Assembly (NCBI GenBank): GCA_965261105.1
Contig: CBDHCM010000006.1
Location: 2,418,001 to 2,482,000, forward strand
Direction: 5' to 3'
From: Aldehydirespirator sp965261105
Lineage (GTDB): Bacteria > Actinomycetota > Acidimicrobiia > Acidimicrobiales > Aldehydirespiratoraceae
Length of the DNA: 64,000 nucleotides
Numbering within the stretch: the first letter of the stretch is position 1; each line of letters starts with the position of its first letter. A program made the translations under genes and the position numbers. The notes beneath the pieces are model-generated. The model was not told the origin of the DNA. It did no database searches and saw only the letters and a program-made list of their open reading frames with translations. Of this stretch, positions 34,341-41,511 are shown piece by piece.

Positions 34341-34644
34341 CATCTTCGAACTGCGCCTTCCCCGAGGCGTAGGCCACGAACAGCAGGGGCGCCGCTTCGG
34401 GGTGGTAGTGCAGTCCGACGCGCTGCTGCCGCGCTCGGTGGTGCTGGTGGCGCCGACCTCGACCAGCGCTCGGCCCGCCTCGTTCCGGCCCATCATCGAG
34501 TTCGACGGGCAGCAGACGACGGTGCTCGTCGAACAGGTGGGCGCGGTGGACGTCACCCGCCTCGGCGACATGGTCGGCCATCTCCGCCCCGAAGAGCAGT
34601 GGGGCATCGACACCGCGCTGAGCACGATCTTCGACCTGCGCTAA
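34327..34644 (+). CDS. MazF/PemK-family endoribonuclease toxin
   Basis: 105 residues from a GTG at 34327. The fold is recognisable from the first strand RRGDIFELRLPRGVGHEQQ, then RRFGVVVQSD and RSVVLVAPTS, and the closing LRPEEQWGIDTAL. MazF toxins cleave single-stranded mRNA at short motifs. The start codon lies in the second copy of a 25-bp direct repeat whose first copy covers the antitoxin's stop, so a 58-bp duplication seems to have separated genes that once overlapped. Confidence 0.88.
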   Translation: MRRGDIFELRLPRGVGHEQQGRRFGVVVQSDALLPRSVVLVAPTSTSARPASFRPIIEFDGQQTTVLVEQVGAVDVTRLGDMVGHLRPEEQWGIDTALSTIFDLR

Positions 34645-34695
34645 GAGGCAAGCCGCCGCCTGCCTGGCGAGGTTCTCCGCGCGTGCATGCAAAGC

Positions 34696-34714
34696 AGCGC
34701 TTTAGCGCTACATT
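34696..34714 (+). promoter_or_regulatory. operator and -10 region of the vapBC-like pair
   Basis: A perfect inverted repeat AGCGCT-TT-AGCGCT (34696-34709) leads into TACATT (34709-34714), a possible -10 box, 6 nt before the GTG at 34721. This would make the mRNA leaderless and let the antitoxin bind over its own promoter. Confidence 0.5.
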
Positions 34715-34720
34715 GTGGGA

Positions 34721-34954
34721 GTGGCCACCATCCAGATACGAGACATCTCCGAGGACGCCTACGAGGTCATCCGGCGCCGAGCCCGCGCTGCCGGCCAGTC
34801 GATCCAGGCGTACATGAAGAAACAGGTCGAGCGACTGGCGAGCGAACCCGACGACGAAGAGCTCTTCTCGGATCTTGAGCGCTTCGTCGAAGCCCACGGG
34901 ATCAGGCTCGACGCAGAGGCCCTGCTGGCCGACCTCGACGCCGGACGCCGGTGA
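34721..34954 (+). CDS. FitA/VapB-like ribbon-helix-helix antitoxin
   Basis: 77 residues from the GTG at 34721, the start usual for the family (VATIQIRDISEDAYEVIRR); a GTG at 34715 is also in frame. DNA-binding ribbon-helix-helix in the first 45 residues, then an acidic tail (PDDEELFSDLE). Its end overlaps the PIN toxin gene by 4 bp. Confidence 0.85.
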   Translation: MATIQIRDISEDAYEVIRRRARAAGQSIQAYMKKQVERLASEPDDEELFSDLERFVEAHGIRLDAEALLADLDAGRR

Positions 34955-35367
34955 ACGGCGGAACCGTCGTAGTCGACGCGTCGACGCTCGTCGCCGCCGT
35001 CACATCCGCCGACTCCCTCGGAGACCGGGCAAGGGCGATGCTGGAGGGTCACCGCCGGGCTGCGCCGCACCTGATCGACGCCGAGGTTGGTAACGCCCTG
35101 CGCTCCATGGTGCTTCGCGGCGGCCTCGACCATGGAGTCGGAGCGTCAGCGCGGCTGATGGCGGAGCGCCTTGTCCATCGCCGCCACCCGGTCCAGGGGG
35201 CGGTGGCGGCGCGAGCCTGGCAACTGCGCCACAACCTCAGCTTCTACGACGCCGTGTACGTCGCTCTCGCCGAGAGCCTCGACTGCCGGCTGATCACAGC
35301 GGACATCCGGCTCGCGCGCGCCCTGGAGGACCACGATCTGATCACCACCATCACCCCAGGCGGCTAG
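34951..35367 (+). CDS. vapC: VapC-family PIN-domain ribonuclease toxin
   Basis: 138 residues from a GTG that overlaps the antitoxin stop (GTGA). The PIN active-site acids are visible: Asp in VVVDASTLVAAV, Glu in LIDAEVGNALR, Asp in LSFYDAVYVALAE, and Asp in RLITADIRLA. VapC toxins cut tRNA or rRNA and are held inactive by the antitoxin. The 3' end meets the convergent membrane-protein gene. Confidence 0.9.
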   Translation: MNGGTVVVDASTLVAAVTSADSLGDRARAMLEGHRRAAPHLIDAEVGNALRSMVLRGGLDHGVGASARLMAERLVHRRHPVQGAVAARAWQLRHNLSFYDAVYVALAESLDCRLITADIRLARALEDHDLITTITPGG

Positions 35368-35980
35368 CGCTCGGTTCGGGATCAAGGCGCTCGCCGCAGT
35401 GCAGCACATTTGGGGAGGGCTCGCGGGGCGCGACACGCCGGGTTGAGCGGCGCGATGCCTGACATGCCGGCGAGGGGCAATAGTGCTCTCGAGTTCCGTC
35501 GAAGGCAATTGACGCGAGCCAGCATCTAGTCCAGATGGGGAGATCCATCGTGATGCCCTCGCCAAACACCTTGATCGTCGGCGGCTCGGGCACATCCCCG
35601 GGGCGCACCAGCTCCCGCACAACGACCTCCGATGGAACCGCGCCGTAGTCCTCCGCAGTGGAACTACCAGAGCTAGAGCCCGCCGCCAGGAGGGCAATGA
35701 CCACCAGCACCGCATAGGCGGCACACCAGATGACGAAACCGACGGTGAACATGCCGTACGCGTCAGCACGGCGGCGCACCAACGCCACCGTGACCAGAAC
35801 CAGGCCGGCCGCCGCAGCCATGGGCGGAACGAAGAACGTCAGGAGAAATGCGCAGATCGAGCCGACAAGCAGCCACGGCGCCCCGCGCGGAACCGACCGC
35901 CAACGGTCGGTTCCCCGGGTGCGCCTACGGTCGACCTCCCCGAAACCCTCTGATCGTAACCCCCTGAGCCTTGCTGCCAC
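35351..35980 (-). CDS. small multi-span membrane protein
   Basis: About 209 residues from a GTG at 35980; the frame is open to 36097 and the true start is unclear. Three hydrophobic segments lie in the middle (LLVGSICAFLLTFFVPP, then GLVLVTVALV, and MFTVGFVIWCAAYAVLVVIA), followed by an outside-facing region rich in Ser, Pro and Glu. A perfect inverted repeat with 11-bp arms (GGAACCGACCG, 35889-35914) is inside the coding sequence. I do not recognise the family. It separates two toxin-antitoxin pairs. Confidence 0.5.
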   Translation of the reverse strand: MAARLRGLRSEGFGEVDRRRTRGTDRWRSVPRGAPWLLVGSICAFLLTFFVPPMAAAAGLVLVTVALVRRRADAYGMFTVGFVIWCAAYAVLVVIALLAAGSSSGSSTAEDYGAVPSEVVVRELVRPGDVPEPPTIKVFGEGITMDLPIWTRCWLASIAFDGTREHYCPSPACQASRRSTRRVAPREPSPNVLHCGERLDPEPSASRLG

Positions 35981-36119
35981 GGAACCATTGCGCAGTCCCA
36001 CGAGCCCGCCTCGACGACCCCGGCCCGCAAAAGACTTCAGCAGGATCGAAGCACTAGAGCATTTGGTAAGCGCAAACGACGATTCAGTCCGGTGCATACG
36101 ATTCTGCTAACATTCTTGC

Positions 36120-36314
36120 ATGCAGAGTACGAGTGTCCGAATAGACGGCTCCACCCATCGGGAACTCAAGAAGCTCGCGGCTGCGTTGGGAGCCACCGTG
36201 GGTGACACCGTCGCGCTCGCGGTGCGACGCCTACGCCAGGACCAGATTGGCGCCGACCTGCGGACCGAGCTCGGCGAAGCCGACACGGCATGGCTCGATG
36301 CTGACCTCGGGTGA
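36120..36314 (+). CDS. ribbon-helix-helix antitoxin
   Basis: 64 residues: STSVRIDGSTHRELKKLA followed by a helix and the acidic end GEADTAWLDADLG. A possible -10 box TAACAT (36108-36113) lies 6 nt before the ATG, again a leaderless layout. It overlaps the toxin gene by 17 bp. Confidence 0.8.
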   Translation: MQSTSVRIDGSTHRELKKLAAALGATVGDTVALAVRRLRQDQIGADLRTELGEADTAWLDADLG

Positions 36315-36642
36315 CGTAGCAGTAATCGACCTGGGCACGCCGAAGGGACGCGAGGCCGGCTACCTCCATCCGGCTGTGGTCGTGACCGCTCAGCGAGTGA
36401 TCGACGGCGGTGCCGCGGTCGTGCAGGTGGTGCCGCTCACATCACAAGTACGCGGCTTCGCGTCGGAGATCGAGATCGACGCCGATCCCTCCAACGGCCT
36501 CGACCGCCACTCCGCGGCCCAGTGCCAGCACGTCCGAGCTGTGGCCACCAGCCGCATGGAGGACCGCCTCGGCAACGTCGGCGCGGCCACCCTCGCACAG
36601 ATCCGAGAAGTTCTGGGCCTGATCCTCGACATCCCCGGCTGA
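36298..36642 (+). CDS. MazF/PemK-family toxin
   Basis: 114 residues from the ATG at 36298, inside the antitoxin gene's last codons. First strand SGDVAVIDLGTPKGREAGY, then HPAVVVTAQRV, VVQVVPLTSQ and the closing QIREVLGLILDIPG. Different subfamily from the MazF at 34327. Directly after its stop begins the remnant of a VOC-family gene, so this module probably landed in or next to that gene. Confidence 0.85.
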   Translation: MLTSGDVAVIDLGTPKGREAGYLHPAVVVTAQRVIDGGAAVVQVVPLTSQVRGFASEIEIDADPSNGLDRHSAAQCQHVRAVATSRMEDRLGNVGAATLAQIREVLGLILDIPG

Positions 36643-36644
36643 TC

Positions 36645-37004
36645 GAAGCCGCCAACGACCGCACGCCGGGCAGCGCGGCCGGCGACGAGATCACCTTCCT
36701 CGCCCTCACCGGCCTGCTGCTGGGGCTCTACCCGCGGGACGCCCTGGTCGACGACATCGGCCGGCCCGATCAGAAGGGCACGCCGCAGCCTGCGCTACAC
36801 GGATTCACCATCGCCCACAACGTGGCGACACGCGCCGAAGTAGATTCCGTGCTCCGGCAGGCCGCGACGGCCGGGGCCCGCATCGTCAAGCCCGCCGCCG
36901 AAGCATTCTGGGGCGGCTACTCCGGGTACTTCGCCGATCCCGACGGCTTCCTGTGGGAGGTTGCGACCGGCTCCGGCCTGCCCATAGAACCGGGCTCGGA
37001 CTAG
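36645..37004 (+). pseudogene. 5'-truncated VOC (glyoxalase/bleomycin-resistance) family gene
   Basis: The frame begins without a start right after the MazF stop and reads EITFLALTGLLLGLYPRDAL, then HNVATRAEVDSVLRQA and the classic VOC ending FWGGYSGYFADPDGFLWEV. The first beta-alpha-beta unit with its metal His is missing, so the protein lacks about a third of the domain. It ends GSGLPIEPGSD. Confidence 0.75.
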
Positions 37005-37158
37005 CTGGGGCGGTAACGGAGCGGGGAGCCCGCTATGGCGGTTCAGAGCATCTACGCCATGAACATCCACAACCGGGTTGCGCGTAGCTTCTCGGCCCCC
37101 TGACAGGCTCCAAGAGGGGCTCGGTACGAATGTCACGCTTCTCGTGAACGCGACGCGC

Positions 37159-38085
37159 TTAATGGTCAACGCCTGTGGGCAGTTTCTTGAAGCAGGGCTT
37201 GCAAACTGGATTCTGGGCAGTGACACGTGTATCGGCACCGCAATTGTGGCAGAACTTTTCCTCATACTCCGGGTTCTTGTACTTACTCCAACTCTTGTAA
37301 CACTTGCCGCAATGAGGTCTCTTAGGGTTCTGCGCAATGGCTGTGTTGCATCTAACACAGTGTCCCGTGCTCCGGCGTGGTTTCTGCGTCTTGGGTTGCT
37401 CCCTGTTGACGTTGCGCGCCCAAATGCTCTCGACCTCGTCGCGTATTTGCTCAAAAAGAGACTCGGTATCGTCACGGTCCACAAGTATGCCCATCTCCGT
37501 GTTGTGGACCTGAGAGTACTCATATAAGTTCATCGATGTCAGTAGTGCGGTGCGCTCATTGAGATAGCACTTGGCGTGCAGGTTCTTGCAGAACGCCCTA
37601 CGCACTCTGGGGACGGAGGCGATCCACGCCTGCTCCTTGGGGTCTATTTCCTTCTTCCCGTAGACGATACGAATATCGAGTCCCTCACGGCTGCGCGCCT
37701 CGATCACATCTCTAATGCGATCATTGGTCTTCAGATAAGGGCTCATGAGCAAGACATACGTTTCGGCTCGCTTGATGATCTCCTCAAGATGGTGTGACAC
37801 CCCTGTGGTGGTGAGGAATTTGGGGATCCGAGGTTCTCTCACCTGTGAGCTGACTTGCTCCTCGTGCCTCTGGTCAGCTGGTGAACGCCAGACCGCACTC
37901 GCTGAGGCACCAGATGTGGAGGCAGTCTCCGACAGCACGACCGGGTCGATCATCCTCTTTCCATCAGCGGTACTTGCCCAATGCGTCCATTCGCCGGTAC
38001 GGAGCTGCCACCGCAGCTTGTGGCGGCCGGTCGGATCGGGCCGCCAGTCTCCATCTGCGGGTGCGCGTTGCCCGCTGCCGTTCAT
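37159..38085 (-). CDS. DUF2510 - phospholipase D-like - zinc-ribbon protein
   Basis: 308 residues. N-terminal DUF2510-like motif WRPDPTGRHKLRW (residues 14-26, then TGEWTHWAS), a central PLD-like domain (about 85-215) with YVLLMSPYLKTND and the HKD-type site NLHAKCYLNERTALLTSMN, and two C-terminal zinc ribbons (CVRC...CGKC and CHNCG...CKPC). Only one HKD motif is present, so an active enzyme would need a dimer. PLD-family proteins of this shape include nucleases; the zinc ribbons suggest nucleic-acid or protein binding. It lies next to tRNA-Val(GAC), a common place for inserted genes. Confidence 0.7.
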   Translation of the reverse strand: MNGSGQRAPADGDWRPDPTGRHKLRWQLRTGEWTHWASTADGKRMIDPVVLSETASTSGASASAVWRSPADQRHEEQVSSQVREPRIPKFLTTTGVSHHLEEIIKRAETYVLLMSPYLKTNDRIRDVIEARSREGLDIRIVYGKKEIDPKEQAWIASVPRVRRAFCKNLHAKCYLNERTALLTSMNLYEYSQVHNTEMGILVDRDDTESLFEQIRDEVESIWARNVNREQPKTQKPRRSTGHCVRCNTAIAQNPKRPHCGKCYKSWSKYKNPEYEEKFCHNCGADTRVTAQNPVCKPCFKKLPTGVDH

Positions 38086-38191
38086 GGCGTCGCTCCTTCT
38101 CTGAGCACCGCAGGAGCCAGCTGCGGGCGCACTTTCTCTACGTTTGGCACAGTCGGTGGTTGCTTGTCGGGGGGAGGGGTGGGGGTTGGGG

Positions 38192-38266
38192 TGGGCCGTA
38201 GGGGATTTGAACCTCTGACCTCCTGCGTGTCGAGCAGGCGCTCTAACCAGGCTGAGCTAACGGCCC
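38192..38266 (-). tRNA. tRNA-Val(GAC)
   Basis: On the minus strand the acceptor GGGCCGT pairs with ACGGCCC, discriminator A. The anticodon stem is CCTGC/GCAGG with loop TCGACAC, giving anticodon GAC. Position 33 is then C instead of the nearly universal U. The T arm is AGAGGTTCAAATCCCCT. All other features look normal. Confidence 0.88.
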
Positions 38267-38289
38267 CGAGCCACGCAGGGTAGCAGCCG

Positions 38290-39048
38290 TCACTCGCCGC
38301 GGAACTCGGGCGTGCGACGTTGCGCCATGGCCCGGCTGCCCTCGGCGAAGTCGGCTGTCTTCTGGAGGCGGGACTGCTCCCGGTGCTCGTGGGCCACGGC
38401 CGCCTCCACCTGGTCGGCCAGATCCCCTCGCAGCGTGGTGCGGATGGATCGCACCGCCAACGGCGCCGACATCGCGATCTCGCGAGCCGTGCCGTGCGCC
38501 GCCTCCCGGATCTTGTCGCGAGCCACGAGGCTGTCAGCCAAACCCAGACTCACGGCCTCCTCGCCCGGAACCCGCCGCCCCGTGAACAGCAGGTCGGCCG
38601 CCGCCTGGGGGCCCACCAGCCGGGGCAGGGTCACGGTCAGGCCGAAGCCCTGGTGGAACCCGAGACGGGCGAAGTTGGCGCTGAAACGGGCCTCGGGCGC
38701 AGCCATCCGAAAGTCGGCGGCCAGCGCGAGGCCCAGCCCTCCGCCCACCGCCGCGCCGTGCACCGCAGCCACCACAGGCGTGTGGGTGCGGAAGATCCGG
38801 ACTGCGGCCGCGTACAGATCCTCGGTGGTGTAGCCGACGCCGTCGCCCGAGAAGTCGGCGCCCGCGCAGAAGTGCCTGCCCTGCGCGCACAGCACCGCAG
38901 CCCGGCACCGGTGGTCGCCGTCCAGCGACTCCAGGGCGTCGGCGATGCCGGCGACCATCTCCAACGAGAAGAAGTTGTTGGGCGGGCGACGCAGCTCCAT
39001 TCTGGCCACGTAGTCGTCGCCGATCTCGACCGCCACAGAGTCGGTCAT
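38290..39048 (-). CDS. enoyl-CoA hydratase/isomerase family protein
   Basis: 252 residues from the ATG at 39048. Crotonase fold: oxyanion-hole segments CAQGRHFCAGADFSG (about residues 56-70) and HGAAVGGGLGLALAADFRMA. The typical catalytic Glu pair of hydratases is not obvious, so it could be an isomerase or other crotonase-type enzyme. The divergent ArsR regulator gene and its operator lie 150 bp upstream and may control it. Confidence 0.85.
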   Translation of the reverse strand: MTDSVAVEIGDDYVARMELRRPPNNFFSLEMVAGIADALESLDGDHRCRAAVLCAQGRHFCAGADFSGDGVGYTTEDLYAAAVRIFRTHTPVVAAVHGAAVGGGLGLALAADFRMAAPEARFSANFARLGFHQGFGLTVTLPRLVGPQAAADLLFTGRRVPGEEAVSLGLADSLVARDKIREAAHGTAREIAMSAPLAVRSIRTTLRGDLADQVEAAVAHEHREQSRLQKTADFAEGSRAMAQRRTPEFRGE

Positions 39049-39175
39049 CTCACAACCACCCTCCCGGGACCGCGGCTGATGCTCGCAAACTTGGAATCGG
39101 CTTCGCCAATTCCTCTGACTCCAGCAAACAGGGCACGCCGACCGAGGGTACTTCCCCATCACGTTGCAGGCGCGC

Positions 39176-39199
39176 CGATAATCTATTATCGCCGATAAT
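39176..39199. promoter_or_regulatory. ArsR-type operator, three alternating half-sites
   Basis: CGATAAT-CT-ATTATCG-C-CGATAAT: three 7-bp half-sites in alternating orientation directly before the ATG (39202) of the ArsR-family gene and upstream of the divergent enoyl-CoA hydratase. The 7-bp palindromic pair is perfect. Such sites bind dimeric winged-helix repressors; here it would block its own gene by covering the start. Confidence 0.65.
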
Positions 39200-39201
39200 C
39201 G

Positions 39202-39546
39202 ATGATTGCTGCGGCAGTGAACTCGATCCGACCGGCACTCTCCTCGGGGGCTGCTGACGAATGCGCGGGCTGGTTCCGATGCCTGGCCGACGGGACACGG
39301 CTGCTCGTGCTCAACACTGTGGCGACTGCGGGGCGGGCCATGACGGTCGGAGAGATAGTCGACCGTGTGGGCATAGGCCAATCGACGGTGTCTCACCACC
39401 TTCGCAGGCTGGCCGCGGCGCGGTTCGTCCACATGCGAGCCGACGGAACACGGACGCTGGTCACCGTCAATCCCGGATGTGTCGTCATCCAATGCTCGCG
39501 TGCCCAAGCCTCTATGAGAGCCGACCGCGCAAATCGGCAACAATGA
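39202..39546 (+). CDS. ArsR-family transcriptional regulator
   Basis: 114 residues. Winged-helix domain with LADGTRLLVLNTVATAGRAMTVGEI split here as LADGTRLLVLNTVA, then the recognition helix GIGQSTVSHHLRRLAAARF and the wing VHMRADGTRTLVTVN. A Cys pair near the end (GCVVIQCS) could sense metal or redox state, but this is not the usual ELCV-CD site. Regulates itself and probably the divergent gene through the operator at 39176. Confidence 0.88.
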   Translation: MIAAAVNSIRPALSSGAADECAGWFRCLADGTRLLVLNTVATAGRAMTVGEIVDRVGIGQSTVSHHLRRLAAARFVHMRADGTRTLVTVNPGCVVIQCSRAQASMRADRANRQQ

Positions 39547-39614
39547 ATCGATCCGGCCCGGACTGGGCTGCCTCACGTTCTGGTGCGGAATCTCTCGGCG
39601 CTGAGATGATCTAT

Positions 39615-41102
39615 CTACTTCGGATAGCGATGCGGGGGTCGATGACCCGGCGACAGGCGGCATCTCTTTCTTGATCGCTCGCCAATGTGGGTGCAACGCT
39701 TTTTCGTGACAGGGCGATTAGCGCCCGTCTCTGACGTTGTTCGGAATGAGAGTCCAGTGTCGTTGCCCGGCGTGAGCTTGGCGTATTTGGAGGGGCTGTG
39801 CATGTGCTTGATGAACTGGCAGTGATCTGCTCGCCGCTTGATCTCTTTGTGGAGCCGGGCCACGAACGGCGACGAACGCGCCCACGGCGGCGTCTCATCA
39901 ATTGCTTGTTCCACCGCCGAGAACACACGTTGGGCCAATTCCTCCGCACGGTTCAAGGTCTCCTCCTGGGGAAGGCCTAGGGCTTGTGATGTGCGCTCCC
40001 ACGCGGGTCGGTAGTCGGCCTTGTGGATCGTGTAGTCCCGCCCCCCGCCCCTCATGGCGAGAGTGAGATCGCGCACGGGGGTGATCTTGTCGGGCTTTAT
40101 CAAGTCCCGGTAGGGCAGAACCGAACACACGTCATAGAGGGGAGCCAAGCGCATCTCGTTTCTGTTCAGCAGCAGGCCGTAGTTCTTGGCGTGGGCATCA
40201 GGGCCGGCGATGAGCCAGTTGTAGATCAGGGCATCCCTGAACAGCCTGACATCGATTTCCGGGTAGGACGAATTGGCCCACAACAATCCGGCGACCCCCC
40301 TCACATCGGGGCCTTTCTGATTCTGGTACTTGCGGGTTGCTGGCACGCCGAGCGCCTGGCAAAGGTCTTCTTGGTGGACGCGCCGCTACTCTCCCGTCTG
40401 CGTCATGAGCCGGTCATAGCGGGTGACAAGCAGGGCTTGCTGGCCACGCACCTTGACACATTGAGTCTTTGCGGCGTCGATGCCCAACAGCACGGCAGCC
40501 CGTTGGCTGATGTCCTCGATGATTTCGTTGTCGGACAACTGCCCGATACCGGGTTTGAGGATGTGAGTTGTGGGCGAGTCGCCATACGGCAACCACCATC
40601 GGCCCTGGTCATATCGCAGGGCAGTCTTGGCTTGTGCTCCCGCGAGACTGAAAGCAGAGTCCGCTGTGCCTTGCGACCAAGCGGCTTCGTCCTTTCGCAA
40701 CGTGTCGATCATCCCGGCGACCCGGCGCTGGCTGAGTGCACGCAGTCCACCACCCCGCGCCAGCATTGTGCCCGTTTCTCCTTCTGGGCAGAACCGCACA
40801 GCACCGGCGCAGTCCCGCCCCACAGGAGAGGCGAGCAGGTCTATCGCTCGGGTGGTCGGCGTCTGATGGTCGGTCTGCCAGCGCTCCCTCACCAAGTGGT
40901 TGTCCGACAGCAGCCCGTCGAGCCAGACGCCGATTTCGTGCCTGCCTGGCTGTAGCGGCACCGACACTGACAGCGGCGTGGCATCCGGCAACGCCAAGTA
41001 CCCCGAGTCGTACTCGAAGCCCACTCTCAACGATGCCGCCGAACCGTCTGCGGTGGCCACCCCCGCGAAACGACCCGACATCACGACGCTAAGAGCCGTC
41101 AT
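39615..41102 (-). pseudogene. hipA: hipA toxin kinase gene with in-frame TAG
   Basis: The frame runs 496 codons from 41102 to the stop at 39615 and is broken only by a TAG at 40388-40386, after RYDRLMTQTGE and before RRVHQEDLCQALGVPATR. Both halves are in the same frame and both are typical HipA: N-terminal subdomain with SVSVPLQPGRH, SLAGAQAKTAL, and the C-terminal kinase lobe with DAHAKNYGLLL (catalytic Asp) and YDVCSVLPY. In relatives the interrupted position is often Trp before RRVHQED, so TGG to TAG is likely. A C-terminal extra tail has Cys/His residues (CTHIG, RCR, GH, PH). HipA phosphorylates a glutamyl-tRNA synthetase; as it stands only a fragment would be made. Confidence 0.85.
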
Positions 41103-41385
41103 GGGGCGGCCTGTTCTGTGCGAGGTGGCTGGACAGGCTGAACTGCTCTGGGTCTGCGGGAACGACCGTCAACGAACAGTCCAACGCGCGCAGCAGCCGC
41201 ATCACCGTGGCCATGCCGGGGTTGGCGAGGCCGGACTCTATGGTCGAGATTTGTGGCCGTGAGACACCCGCAGCGGCACTCAACTCCGCTTGGGTCAGGC
41301 CCCGCGCGCGCCTCGCCGCGCGAATCGCTTGGCCCAGCCTCCCACAAGAGGTGATTCCAGCGATAGCGTTGAGTTCCGGTTGCAT
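41089..41385 (-). CDS. hipB: HipB-like helix-turn-helix antitoxin
   Basis: 98 residues from the ATG at 41385. HTH_3-type domain: GRLGQAIRAARRARGLTQ, then AELSAAAGVSRPQISTIESG. It ends in a region that overlaps the start of hipA by 14 bp. HipB binds HipA and represses the operon. It is intact although hipA carries a nonsense codon. Confidence 0.88.
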   Translation of the reverse strand: MQPELNAIAGITSCGRLGQAIRAARRARGLTQAELSAAAGVSRPQISTIESGLANPGMATVMRLLRALDCSLTVVPADPEQFSLSSHLAQNRPPHDGS

Positions 41386-41432
41386 GGCTCGCCCTTGTGT
41401 CACAGATAGCCGACATTTGCCATGTATTGCAC

Positions 41433-41460
41433 ATTGTAGCCTATCTAGAACATGGGGCAA
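41433..41460 (-). promoter_or_regulatory. hipBA promoter
   Basis: TTGCCC (41460-41455), 16-bp spacer, TACAAT (41438-41433), about 48 bp before the hipB ATG. AGATAG and CTATCT arms flank the region and could be HipB operator half-sites. Confidence 0.5.
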
Positions 41461-41511
41461 CGGGTCTTATCCTCGAATCCATAGGGGATGCCACCCGACC
41501 AGCAGCTTCTC

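Noticed and set aside
39615..41102. Pyrrolysine or other recoding of the hipA TAG
   Set aside because: No known recoding signal or pyl genes are seen, and a Trp to TAG nonsense change explains it more simply.
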